Origin: Paenibacillus mangrovi
GTDB taxonomy: Bacteria > Bacillota > Bacilli > Paenibacillales > Paenibacillaceae
Assembly: GCF_022898935.1 (NCBI RefSeq)
Contig: NZ_JALIRP010000001.1
Coordinates: 1-64,000 of the forward strand
Direction: 5' to 3'
Length of the DNA stretch: 64,000 nucleotides
In this document: positions 39,897-48,414 of the stretch, piece by piece
Layout: each line of letters opens with the position of its first letter
Numbering within the stretch: position 1 is the first letter of the stretch
The notes under the pieces: model-generated
Database searches by the model: none
The model's input: only the letters and a program-made list of their open reading frames with translations
Told to the model about the DNA's origin: nothing
Made by a program: the position numbers and the translations under genes

Positions 39897-40250
39897 GTGT
39901 CGATCTATAAATTGACCAAGGACGCGACCGTCGAACAGCTGGAATGCGCAGGTCTCGGTGCCCATTATGTTGCGCATGACAAGGCTCTTTTCTATGAAAA
40001 TGCTGGCGGAGTACCATTTACAGCCGCATATATCCAGGCTAAAGGTGATCCGCTTGCGGATCTGTATGAGGATATTGCCGCCGAGGAGAAGGCCCGTGCT
40101 ACATATCAGTGGTTGATCGATATGACGGATGATGTGGATCTGCAGGACAGCCTGAAATTTTTGCGGGAGCGTGAAATTGTGCATGCCACCCGTTTCAGGG
40201 AAGCCGTGGAGATCATTAAGGATGACCGGACTCAGAAGAGAATATTCTAA
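39894..40250 (+). pseudogene. cotJC: 3' part of spore-coat manganese-catalase-like gene cotJC
   Basis: The open frame gives YKLTKDATVEQLECAGLGAH, GGVPFTAAYIQAKGDPLADL, YEDIAAEEKARATYQWLIDM and FLREREIVHATRFREAVEII. This is the C-terminal half of CotJC, a di-manganese catalase-like coat protein made in the mother cell. Metal ligands in the EEKARA and REREIVH helices are present. The first about 70 residues (with the other ligands) are missing; the frame upstream of 39891 belongs to the element. It has no ribosome-binding site. Downstream continues normal chromosome. Confidence 0.88.
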
Positions 40251-40403
40251 CCTGATGAATCAACGTGAAGAAGCAAGGCGTTCCAACCTCGGGGCGCCTG
40301 TTTTGTCTGGTTTACAACCTTGTAAGCTTCCCTTATGATAGGCTATAAGCATAGCGCCAAATAGCGGCGTATACATCGAGACACAGAAGGGATGTTGCTA
40401 GCG

Positions 40404-41099
40404 ATGAATACCAGAAGCAAGTTGAAGAGGCCCGAGGCAATGATTTTTGATATGGACGGCACGCTTTTCCAAACGGAATCCGTATTGTTGCCTGCGTATC
40501 ATAAGCTGTTCGACACGCTTCGCAGCGAAGGCTTATACACAGCGCCGACACCTCCGGAAGAGCGGATGCTGGGCAGTCTTGGTATGCTGCTGGAAGATAT
40601 ATGGAAGGTTGTTATGCCGGATGGCAGCGAAGAAGCCCATAATCGTGCTAATGAACTGCTGCTCCAGCTTGAGCTGGAAGGTCTGGCCGGTGGTGAGACG
40701 CTGCTGTATCCGGAAGTCAAGGAGACGCTAGAAGCACTGCACGAGCAGGGCGTAAAGCTGTATGTGGCGAGCAACGGACTAGAGCATTATATCAGCGGAA
40801 TCGTGGATACGCATGAATTGGCCAAGCTTTTTGATGGGCTGTACAGCGCAGGTAAGCATGGCACGCTCTCCAAAGTGGATTTGGTTAAACTGCTGCTGGA
40901 GGAGAATCATGTTAAGTCTGCGTGGATGGTTGGAGACCGATCTTCGGATGTGGAAGCAGGAAAGAAAAACGAACTTGGCGTGATCGGCTGCGCATATGCC
41001 GGTTTCGGCAACCATGAAGAACTGAAAGGCTCGGATGTACTCATCTCCTCTTTCTCAGAGCTTCTGAAGCTGTATGAGGAAGCGGCATCGAATACATAA
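40404..41099 (+). CDS. HAD-superfamily phosphatase
   Basis: The product is about 231 residues. Motif I is IFDMDGTLFQTE with the nucleophile aspartate, motif II VASNGLEHY, the lysine in KVDLVKLLL and motif IV WMVGDRSSDVEAG. An alpha-helical cap lies between motifs I and II. It resembles phosphoglycolate-phosphatase/Gph-type hydrolases; the substrate is unknown. ATG 40404 is chosen: AGAAGGGATG is at a good distance, whereas ATG 40392 is too close. A bidirectional terminator follows. Confidence 0.85.
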   Translation: MNTRSKLKRPEAMIFDMDGTLFQTESVLLPAYHKLFDTLRSEGLYTAPTPPEERMLGSLGMLLEDIWKVVMPDGSEEAHNRANELLLQLELEGLAGGETLLYPEVKETLEALHEQGVKLYVASNGLEHYISGIVDTHELAKLFDGLYSAGKHGTLSKVDLVKLLLEENHVKSAWMVGDRSSDVEAGKKNELGVIGCAYAGFGNHEELKGSDVLISSFSELLKLYEEAASNT

Positions 41100-41117
41100 A
41101 AAGTAGAATTACGTATT

Positions 41118-41166
41118 AAAAAGCCGGCAGGCCGCAGATTCACTGCGGTTTGCCGGCTTTTTTAAG
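41118..41166. terminator. Bidirectional terminator
   Basis: AAAAAGCCGGCA...CCGCAG pairs with CTGCGG...TGCCGGCTTTTTT. A-run on the left and T-run on the right serve the HAD gene and the convergent yheC/yheD-type cluster. Confidence 0.88.
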
Positions 41167-42261
41167 TTCTTTTTGATCGTACAGCCAAACGGCGTATTCG
41201 AGCGGTCTGGCGATGGCCTGCCGGTATAATTCGGGATCTCCGATTTGCGAAAATACTTCTCTCGCAGGCTTGGGATTGACCTCCAGGAGATAAATGTCTC
41301 CCTTCTTGTTAATAGCAAGATCAAGCGCGAGCTCGCATAAGGCGCCATATTTTTCTTCCAGAAAAGAAGCCACGCCGATTCCGAGTTTCTCTGCCTGTAT
41401 CTGAATCCTGAGCCGGGTTTCTTCATCCTCAATCCATTGATCGAGCATGGAATTCATGGATACCGCATGCCCTCCGCCGTGCAGGTTGGAGGTGATGCTG
41501 CGCGGTGCCCCGACTCTTCCTGCAATGCCGGTGAGCTGCCAGTTGCCTTCTTCGTTCTTCTGTACCAGCATGCGGTAATCATGAACGCGTCCGTTTGGAA
41601 GGTCAACCTGAATCCCCTCTTGCACCAGGTAGCCGTCCTTCATATTCCAGCTGTTAAGCACGGCACCAAGGCGGGAGCTATGGATTTTCTGCGGGGTGAT
41701 GATTTTCCGCTCCTGGTTCCGGCCTTGGATATAAAAATGAGCCGGCTCCTTTAGCCGTTCGACGCGCAAGATCCCGCGCCCACCGGTTCCGTTAATTGGC
41801 TTTAAATAGATGACGGGGTTTTTCTTCAGCATGCGCTGCACGTCAGATAAGCTATGATAAAGATGTGTCTCAGGAAGATATTTCTTGAATTCAGATTTCT
41901 CCGATAGCACCTCGTATATAATCCATTTGTTTCGAAGAGGCCGGTTCAGAAACAGAAGGTGGCTGTAGCGCTTGCGGAACTGGAGAAGCTGCGTGAAACG
42001 GTAGCCTCTCTGGATGCGGCAGCGGTCATAGATCATATCGGGAAATTGGCGCCATCTGCGCCCCCATACGCCTTTTTGGGTATCATACTCGAGCGCGTAA
42101 ATTCGTTGTTTGCTATCGCTGACATCCATGGGTGTAAAAACAAAAACATCCAAACCCAGTTTGCGGCCTTCAATGATCATTTTCTGGTAAACGGGCTTCT
42201 CCTCAAGATGCTTTCGTTCATTCATGTAGAGCGTCAAAATACCTAAGACGGGAATCGGCAC
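41140..42261 (-). CDS. YheC/YheD-family ATP-grasp endospore coat-associated protein (copy 1)
   Basis: The product is 373 residues. Pattern of the family: PVLGILTLYMNERKHLEEKP, DMIYDRCRIQRGYRF, VIYLKPINGTGGRGI (ATP-grasp binding), VQEGIQVDLPNGRVHDYRML, SNLHGGGHAV and LALDLAINKKGDIYLLEVNP KPAR (split). These proteins are linked to the endospore coat in Bacillus (YheC/YheD) and presumably ligate an unknown substrate. It is the last gene of a five-copy minus-strand cluster; its 3' end overlaps the terminator. Confidence 0.85.
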   Translation of the reverse strand: MPIPVLGILTLYMNERKHLEEKPVYQKMIIEGRKLGLDVFVFTPMDVSDSKQRIYALEYDTQKGVWGRRWRQFPDMIYDRCRIQRGYRFTQLLQFRKRYSHLLFLNRPLRNKWIIYEVLSEKSEFKKYLPETHLYHSLSDVQRMLKKNPVIYLKPINGTGGRGILRVERLKEPAHFYIQGRNQERKIITPQKIHSSRLGAVLNSWNMKDGYLVQEGIQVDLPNGRVHDYRMLVQKNEEGNWQLTGIAGRVGAPRSITSNLHGGGHAVSMNSMLDQWIEDEETRLRIQIQAEKLGIGVASFLEEKYGALCELALDLAINKKGDIYLLEVNPKPAREVFSQIGDPELYRQAIARPLEYAVWLYDQKELKKAGKPQ

Positions 42262-42373
42262 AACGTTTCACCTTCTTTTATGGAGGCCGCCTGAAGGCGA
42301 ACCGTATTCTTGGAATTCGCGGGGAAAGGAGAGAATGGATGTACCTTGCATCTTGAACTCACTTCCTTTTACG

Positions 42374-43486
42374 TTACAACGTCGGATGGTCTGCAAGATA
42401 TTGGCTGTAATGGAAAATGCGTTCGAGCGATCTTTGACGGATATGGGGCTCATCGAATTTCATTGGCTTCGCATTCGCCTCGAAAAACCAGATGCTGCCT
42501 GCAGCATCTACTCCAAGATCCATAGACATTTCACCATGGATATAACCGGAAGCCTTCTCGATTTGTCTGGCGATCACAATGGCGGTTGTTTTCACGCAGT
42601 TCATGATTCTCGGAGCCATCTCGGAGCCGAAGACAGCCGTAAGCATTTTGTTAGGATCCTCGATGCTGCCCCCACGCGGGACGTGTGTTGTTATACTTTT
42701 GGATCCTGCCATACGTGCGCCGACACCTGTGACGCCCCATTGTCCTCTTTTCGTTTTCTGCAGCAGTATTCTTAAATCAAACGGACGATTGTCAACGGAC
42801 GCAAGCTCGATGCCCTGCTGCACAATATAGGGGCTAGCGCCGGTTTCGCTTTTGATGCGGGCCCAAAGACGCTGTATATTCGCTCCTTTATAGGTGGTGC
42901 TGTTCTTGTGATGTTGTACCTTAAGACGGTATGGAAGCAGTTTGTCCTCCTGGTATTTCAGCATCATGATGCCTTTGCCGGCTTTTCCGCTTTCCGGCTT
43001 TAGATAAAGGCAGGGATAACGTTCGAGCATCTTTTGAAGGCTGGCCTCCCCCCGCAGACGTCTCGTTTTGGGAACAAGGTGCACGGTCGATTTGGATTGT
43101 TTAAGCCATTCAAACAGATGCCATTTGTTAAAAAAGTAAGGGTTGTAAAACCTGATGTCCGGGTTCACCAGGCATTCATTGATTTTACGCCGAACGGCAG
43201 GCCTGAGCTCATCCTCGCGCGAAGGAATGCGGTTATAAATGACTTGCGGGGGCGGAAAATGCTGCTGTTCCCACTCTTCATCCGCATTCAGCGTGTATCC
43301 TTTGACTTTTTCGCCGCTGAGTTTGAGATCCTTGATCGTCACGACATAGACAGGAAACCCCATTTCCTGTCCAGTCCTGACGATATCCCCAAAATTGGAC
43401 TCATTTCCCCGAAAAAAACCAGGTCCGTTCGACATGGTCAGTATGGCGACGACGGGCTTGAATTCATCAGGATTTACAATCGTCAC
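42374..43486 (-). CDS. YheC/YheD-family ATP-grasp protein (copy 2)
   Basis: The product is 370 residues. FKPVVAILTMSNGPGFFRGN, QVIYNRIPSREDELRP, LYLKPESGKAGKGIMML (binding loop), VQQGIELASVDNRPFDLRIL, TTHVPRGGSIEDP and MDLGVDAAGSIWFFEANAKP M (split) follow the family order. Its 5' end overlaps the previous gene (copy 3) by 4 bases, so the two are translated together. Confidence 0.85.
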   Translation of the reverse strand: MTIVNPDEFKPVVAILTMSNGPGFFRGNESNFGDIVRTGQEMGFPVYVVTIKDLKLSGEKVKGYTLNADEEWEQQHFPPPQVIYNRIPSREDELRPAVRRKINECLVNPDIRFYNPYFFNKWHLFEWLKQSKSTVHLVPKTRRLRGEASLQKMLERYPCLYLKPESGKAGKGIMMLKYQEDKLLPYRLKVQHHKNSTTYKGANIQRLWARIKSETGASPYIVQQGIELASVDNRPFDLRILLQKTKRGQWGVTGVGARMAGSKSITTHVPRGGSIEDPNKMLTAVFGSEMAPRIMNCVKTTAIVIARQIEKASGYIHGEMSMDLGVDAAGSIWFFEANAKPMKFDEPHIRQRSLERIFHYSQYLADHPTL

Positions 43487-44865
43487 TCGGAATCCCTCCT
43501 GCGGAATTTACTCAAATACAGGCAATGTTCGAGGATATGCTCCACAGAGGCTTTCCCTTCTGACCGCAGGGAAGGATGGCTGAATATGGAGCGGCCGGGT
43601 TTGGCATTGGCTTCAAACATCCATACCTTTTCATCCTGGTCAATTCCAAGGTCAAATCCGATTTCGCCTAACAAATGTTGGTGATGGAACTCAATTGCCT
43701 CGGCAAGCTTAATGGCGATATTTTTGGTGTTTTGCAGTACCTCATCTGATCTCGATCCAAAGGTGCGGCTCAGTGCCTGCTCGGGCGTCAGCAGGGAACC
43801 TCCATTTTTTAGATGCGTGGTAACGCTGCCTCTACCGGATTTTTTGGCTCCAATGCCGACGACGTCCCATTTGTTGTTGCCGTTCTTATGCATGTGGAAC
43901 CGGAAGTCAATTGGACAATTATCGATTTCGATCAGTCTGATTCCTTGCTGAATGACATAGGACTCAAGCGAGCGTCCGTGCCTGGATTGAAGCATACGCA
44001 TCATGCTGCTGAAGTTGCTGAACCGAAGCAATACATTGCCGTTTCCTTTGCGGTAGCGTACGAAGTAACCTTTTTTGGGTAAATAGATCAGCCGGTAAAT
44101 TCCTTTTCCCAGACTGCCGCCGGAAGGCTTGTAGTAAAGAAATTGGTGCCTTTCCAGCATATCCTTGATTCTCTCGGGTACCGGATTCATATAGGATTCC
44201 GGAACATACTGGTTGACCGTGTTGTCATTTTCGAGCAAACGGTAAATATCCGACTTATTAAAGAAACCCCAGTTGAAATAAGGGATTTTCCTGCGTGCAA
44301 AGCGTTCCCTCAATTGATATATGGAAGCTGAGGTTTCGGCTTTGCGGCTTGGCAGGCGGTTATAGACAACATCGGGGAGCGGAACCGTTCTTCGATAAAA
44401 AGAGCCGCTCTCGTTCAGAAAATAACCGTTGACCGTTTCCTGATGCCAGTTGATATCTCGCGGAGTAAAGGCAAAAATATAACATTTCTTTTTTCCTTCC
44501 CGCAGCAGCTGTTTGATGAATCCTGTTCGTGATGCAAACGGCTGCGAGGAATTCGTCGGTCCATCCGAAAGTACCCCGATCAGCGGTCCAAGCTGGAATT
44601 CATTGGATTCATCGTCCTGATTGAGTATATAAATGCTGCCTGAAGAAGGGACATGAATGCCGCTTCGGACTGCTGAGCCGAGAATTAGATGCTTACCCGA
44701 CTTCTTGACGGGCTTTACGGCAGCAAGCATCGTATCGTTGCCAAGCCGGAGCTGGATGTTTTTCTTGCCGGACAGCTTTAAACTTTTCATCAGAGTATTC
44801 GATATATAGACGACTTTCTCGGGCTGCTGCGAAAAATGAATATTACAAAAAGTCAAACTCATCAA
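43483..44865 (-). CDS. YheC/YheD-family ATP-grasp protein (copy 3, long form)
   Basis: The product is 460 residues. It has an additional N-terminal domain of about 100 residues (LKSLKLSGKKNIQLRLGNDT ... VRSGIHVPSSGSIYIL), then the family core: LIGVLSDGPTNSSQPFASRT, VVYNRLPSRKAETS, YYKPSGGSLGKGIYRLIY, VIQQGIRLIEIDNCPIDFRF, TTHLKNGGSLL and FDLGIDQDEKVWMFEANAKP. The N-terminal domain is as in YheD-type proteins. It overlaps copies 2 and 4 by 4 bases at each end. Confidence 0.85.
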   Translation of the reverse strand: MMSLTFCNIHFSQQPEKVVYISNTLMKSLKLSGKKNIQLRLGNDTMLAAVKPVKKSGKHLILGSAVRSGIHVPSSGSIYILNQDDESNEFQLGPLIGVLSDGPTNSSQPFASRTGFIKQLLREGKKKCYIFAFTPRDINWHQETVNGYFLNESGSFYRRTVPLPDVVYNRLPSRKAETSASIYQLRERFARRKIPYFNWGFFNKSDIYRLLENDNTVNQYVPESYMNPVPERIKDMLERHQFLYYKPSGGSLGKGIYRLIYLPKKGYFVRYRKGNGNVLLRFSNFSSMMRMLQSRHGRSLESYVIQQGIRLIEIDNCPIDFRFHMHKNGNNKWDVVGIGAKKSGRGSVTTHLKNGGSLLTPEQALSRTFGSRSDEVLQNTKNIAIKLAEAIEFHHQHLLGEIGFDLGIDQDEKVWMFEANAKPGRSIFSHPSLRSEGKASVEHILEHCLYLSKFRRRDSE

Positions 44866-45986
44866 TTTACCCTCCTAAGTTGTCGAAGCAATAGATAGCG
44901 GGCATAGCGGAGCGGATTTTCCGATGCGAGAATCGCGCTGCCCGGGTCATTTCCGGCTTGCCTGATGGAACTTCGCCCTGGCTTGGAGTTCACCTCGAGC
45001 AGCCATATATCCCCTTTCGTATCGATCCCGAAATCGATGCCCAGTTCGCCGAGCCTGCCATAATGACCCTCTAGAATCGGCGGAATGTTTTCGGACAACT
45101 GCCCGAGAGTATCCGTCATGCGTTCTGCCTGTGCAGCTCCGAATTTTTCGCTTAGATACGGCAGAACAGGAAGGGCCTTTCCGCCGCCGTGAAGGTTGGA
45201 GGTCATGCTTCCTGCGGCGCCTTCCCGGACCGCCATTCCGGTTCGCATCCACAACCCTTTTTCATTTTTCTGCATTAACACCCTGATATCAAAAGGCTGG
45301 TCATTTCTGCCGTACAATTGGAGAAACGGCTGGAGGATATAATCGCGATTCCCGGTAAACTGCCGGATCCACAGGAAAGCCTTGGATGATTCGTCAAAGC
45401 TCATTTCCAATTGCCGGTTGGCAGAGTCCCTTGCTTTCACAAGAAAGGCTCGAAGGTCCGGATTCATCCGGATGTAGAGCGTGTTTTTGCCTTGGGAGCC
45501 GCTTTTGGGCTTTAAAAATATTTCTCCGTCATACTTTTTCAGAGCGATCAATAGATCTTCTGTGCCCCGATATATCGAAGTGGGAGGCAGATGGGGAAGT
45601 AAGCTGGCTTCTCTTTTCAGAGTCTGATATACCTGCCATTTGCCTGGAAGTCCCCGGGACCATAGCAACCAACGCCCAGCGAACCGGGCTTCGGACAGCA
45701 GACTGGCCGCTGCGGTGAATTCTTTCCCGCTATGGAACAGGCACCGATCATATACGATATCGGGGAAGGGAAGCCTGCACTTATGCCATTCGCCTTGCTT
45801 GTAAGTGAAGCCATTAACGAAGCTGCGGTCTGGTGCTGCATCCGCCGGGCAAAAGACGATCACGCGAATGCCGTATTTTTTTCCGAGTATGGACAGCCTT
45901 CTACAGTAGTTTTCATCCGAAAACGGCGGACTGCCGAGACGGCTACAGCACATGATGCCGAGTGTTCCAATGCTAAAGCTGTTCAT
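44862..45986 (-). CDS. YheC/YheD-family ATP-grasp protein (copy 4)
   Basis: The product is 374 residues. FSIGTLGIMCCSRLGSPPFS, DIVYDRCLFHSGKEF, IFLKPKSGSQGKNTLYI, LQPFLQLYGRNDQPFDIRVL, TSNLHGGGKALPV and LGIDFGIDTKGDIWLLEVNS KPGRS (split). It is closest in layout to copy 1 (LHGGG motif). GGAGG lies upstream. Overlaps copy 3 by 4 bases. Confidence 0.85.
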   Translation of the reverse strand: MNSFSIGTLGIMCCSRLGSPPFSDENYCRRLSILGKKYGIRVIVFCPADAAPDRSFVNGFTYKQGEWHKCRLPFPDIVYDRCLFHSGKEFTAAASLLSEARFAGRWLLWSRGLPGKWQVYQTLKREASLLPHLPPTSIYRGTEDLLIALKKYDGEIFLKPKSGSQGKNTLYIRMNPDLRAFLVKARDSANRQLEMSFDESSKAFLWIRQFTGNRDYILQPFLQLYGRNDQPFDIRVLMQKNEKGLWMRTGMAVREGAAGSMTSNLHGGGKALPVLPYLSEKFGAAQAERMTDTLGQLSENIPPILEGHYGRLGELGIDFGIDTKGDIWLLEVNSKPGRSSIRQAGNDPGSAILASENPLRYARYLLLRQLRRVN

Positions 45987-45997
45987 GGCATTCCTCC

Positions 45998-47365
45998 TTA
46001 GAAGCCTGACAAATAGCAGCAGTATTCCAGCAGCCTTTTGACTGAGGGCCTGATTTTGGTTTCATTTAGCGGTGTATTGTCATTTTTGGATGGCTTGGAG
46101 TTGACCTCTAGCATCCATATTTTCCCTGTAACATCCATAGCCAGATCAATGCCGAGCTCTCCGAAATGTGCGGGGATCAGATTGTCAATCCCACTGGCAA
46201 TATCCAGAGATGCGCGGTGCAGCTTAATATAAGCTGTATTCTTAACTTCTTCGGGAAGCATGCATTTGTTTACCGCGTCCTTGACGGTACTGAGCGTACC
46301 TCCGCGGGCGAGGTTGGAAACAAAATGATTTCCTCCGGCGATACGTGCCACGATGGAGGTCACATGCCATTTGCCGTGACCGTTTTTCTGTACCAACGCC
46401 CGGAAATCGATCGGCCGCTTGCCGTGATCGATCAGCGTGAGTCCTTGCTGGACTTGAAAACGGGTCGTTTTCATCTTCCCGGATATGCCTGCAAACAGTT
46501 TGGTTAAGCTTGGGTATACCTGCTTGCGGGCACCGCCTGTAGAAGTGGCCAGCGTCTCGAAGGTGCCGTCGGGCTGTCTTGCGATCCGGATGATCCCCTT
46601 GCCGAGACTGCCGCGCACCGGCTTCAGAAAAACGACGGGGTACTGGGAACACATTTTTTTGAGGATGGTATAACCATTCAGCAGATGGGACTCAGGCATA
46701 AATCTAGCGAAGGATGCGTCGGCCTTAAGTGTGACGAAAACCTCGTTTTTGTCCAGAAATCTTTCATTAAAGACATGCGTGCCATACTGGGATTTTACTT
46801 CTTTCATAAAATGCTGTACGCTAGGTTTATTCTCCATTTTGCGGGTTGTGAGACGGTTGTTGACGACATTAGCGATGGGCATAGCTATTTGGCGCCATCC
46901 GTTGTCATATACCCAGCCATGTATACTGTCTGAGCCTTCTTGGATGTGATCTGGTGTAAAGAAGTATACATATGCGCCCTGCTTCCGGCAGGCGTTAACA
47001 AGCTCCCGGCAAAACATGGTTATGGAGCCGAACGGTTTATCGGGCTGATCTGGATGATCCCGGCTGACGAGTACACTGATCAAAGGCCCGATCCTGAGTG
47101 TACGGCTCGTTGTGTTGTAGGTCGCCCTCAGAACCGGACGAGAAAAAAGACCCATTCGGCGGGCCAGAGGCTCACTGATTCGCAGACCGCTGTATTTGGC
47201 TGCGGCAACAACGGTGATCTCTTGTCTGAAGGAACCAAATGCCAACTGCAGAGGACGGTCGGTAGGAATCTTCCACTGTTTGACCAGCTTCTCTCCGAGT
47301 ACAATAGCGTTTTCCTTTAAAGCGCCCGGAGTGAACATTTGGACCGGTAGCATTTTTTTGGACAT
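45998..47365 (-). CDS. YheC/YheD-family ATP-grasp protein (copy 5, long form)
   Basis: The product is 455 residues and first in the operon. An N-terminal YheD-type domain (about 1-100: VQMFTPGALKENAIVLGEKL to LGFLFSR-like) precedes LISVLVSRDHPDQPDKPFGS, NVVNNRLTTRKMENK, VFLKPVRGSLGKGIIRIA, VQQGLTLIDHGKRPIDFRAL, VSNLARGGTLST and LGIDLAMDVTGKIWMLEVNS KPSK (split). ATG 47365 has AAGGAG 7 bases upstream; reading from 47476 would include that site. The divergent yheA start is 165 bases away. Confidence 0.85.
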   Translation of the reverse strand: MSKKMLPVQMFTPGALKENAIVLGEKLVKQWKIPTDRPLQLAFGSFRQEITVVAAAKYSGLRISEPLARRMGLFSRPVLRATYNTTSRTLRIGPLISVLVSRDHPDQPDKPFGSITMFCRELVNACRKQGAYVYFFTPDHIQEGSDSIHGWVYDNGWRQIAMPIANVVNNRLTTRKMENKPSVQHFMKEVKSQYGTHVFNERFLDKNEVFVTLKADASFARFMPESHLLNGYTILKKMCSQYPVVFLKPVRGSLGKGIIRIARQPDGTFETLATSTGGARKQVYPSLTKLFAGISGKMKTTRFQVQQGLTLIDHGKRPIDFRALVQKNGHGKWHVTSIVARIAGGNHFVSNLARGGTLSTVKDAVNKCMLPEEVKNTAYIKLHRASLDIASGIDNLIPAHFGELGIDLAMDVTGKIWMLEVNSKPSKNDNTPLNETKIRPSVKRLLEYCCYLSGF

Positions 47366-47529
47366 CGTGGATCTCCTTCCAACAGCAACTTGATGTCTAA
47401 TGGGCAGATAAGGAGCATCTGCATTTTGCATGTAATGCATCATATGAGGACATAAATCCCTTGGTGATTGACTCATCTTTTAAAAAAAAGGGGTTTGAAG
47501 CTTACATTTTTAAAGGAGGAAGGACACAC

Positions 47530-47877
47530 ATGAATATTTACGACAAAGCAAATGAATTGGCGAGAGCTCTGAAAGAGTGCCAGGAGGTTAAGGATATCAC
47601 TTCGGCGATGAGCCTGATTGAAAAGGATCAAGAAAGCAAACAAATGCTTGATGATTTCAGAAACCGTCAAATGGAGATTCAGCAGCGGATGATGTCCGGT
47701 GATATGCCTTCCCAGGAAGAGATGGAGAAGATGGAAAAGCTCTTTGACGTGCTCAATCTGAACCTGAATATCCGCCGCCTGTTTGATGCCGAGCGCCGCC
47801 TTAGCACCATTATTGAGGATATTAATAAAATGATCTCGGACAGCCTGCAGGACCTCTACGGAGGACAAAGTCTGTAG
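47530..47877 (+). CDS. yheA: YlbF/YheA-family (UPF0342-like) protein
   Basis: The product is 115 residues, all helical: MNIYDKANELARALKECQEV, IEKDQESKQMLDDFRNRQME and FDAERRLSTIIEDINKMISD. This is the YlbF/YmcA-type fold of YheA. In Bacillus subtilis yheA lies beside yheC-yheD, and this pairing is kept here divergently. Function unknown in detail. ATG 47530 has AAGGAGGAAGG upstream. Confidence 0.85.
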   Translation: MNIYDKANELARALKECQEVKDITSAMSLIEKDQESKQMLDDFRNRQMEIQQRMMSGDMPSQEEMEKMEKLFDVLNLNLNIRRLFDAERRLSTIIEDINKMISDSLQDLYGGQSL

Positions 47878-47967
47878 ACCGCAGGATTTTTCTATATCTT
47901 GTCTCATATTTTGCGGCAGACCTTCATAGAGTAGAAATATAGATTCACTTGTGAAGGAGCTGCCGTG

Positions 47968-48255
47968 ATGAAAAAAAGAAACAAATTCAAGCATTTTCTG
48001 TATCTGATTCTAGCTTTGGCCATGCTGGTGTACGCCTTGCCGTTGATTTCATTCAGTGGAGGCTGGTCGTGGGCATCTGCCTTTGGTACAGCGTGGGCGC
48101 TGTTTGCTTTTCTGGTGATTGGAGCGCATTTGCATTATCTGCTGGGTGTGGATGAAGAGAAGCAAAAGGCGCTTGACCGCATTAAAGCGGCCAAGCTGCG
48201 CCAATGGCAGATGAAATGGCCTGAAGATACGCAGCGCGGACAGGAAAATATATAA
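47968..48255 (+). CDS. Small two-pass membrane protein
   Basis: The product is 95 residues: helices FLYLILALAMLVYALPLISF and ASAFGTAWALFAFLVIGAHL, then a basic cytoplasmic tail (DEEKQKALDRIKAAKLRQWQ). GAAGGAG lies upstream; ATG 47968 or the GTG three bases before may be the start. It follows yheA by 90 bases and ends before a long terminator. Function unknown. Confidence 0.65.
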   Translation: MKKRNKFKHFLYLILALAMLVYALPLISFSGGWSWASAFGTAWALFAFLVIGAHLHYLLGVDEEKQKALDRIKAAKLRQWQMKWPEDTQRGQENI

Positions 48256-48271
48256 GAATGTATGACTTAAT

Positions 48272-48349
48272 AAGCCGAGCAGCTATATAAATTGAACTAA
48301 AGAATAGGTAAACTTTAGTCCAATTTATATAGCTGCTCCGGCTTTTTTT
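48272..48349. terminator. Long bidirectional hairpin terminator
   Basis: AGCCGAGCAGCTATATAAAT then TGAACTAAAG pairs with CTTTAGTCCAATTTATATAG then CTGCTCCGGCT, followed by TTTTTTT. The stem is about 30 bp with a few mismatches. Confidence 0.85.
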
Positions 48350-48414
48350 GTGTGGGATAGAATGCTATGATATAGATACAGAGTAGTACAGTTGGATATG
48401 TGGGGGTGTAACAG

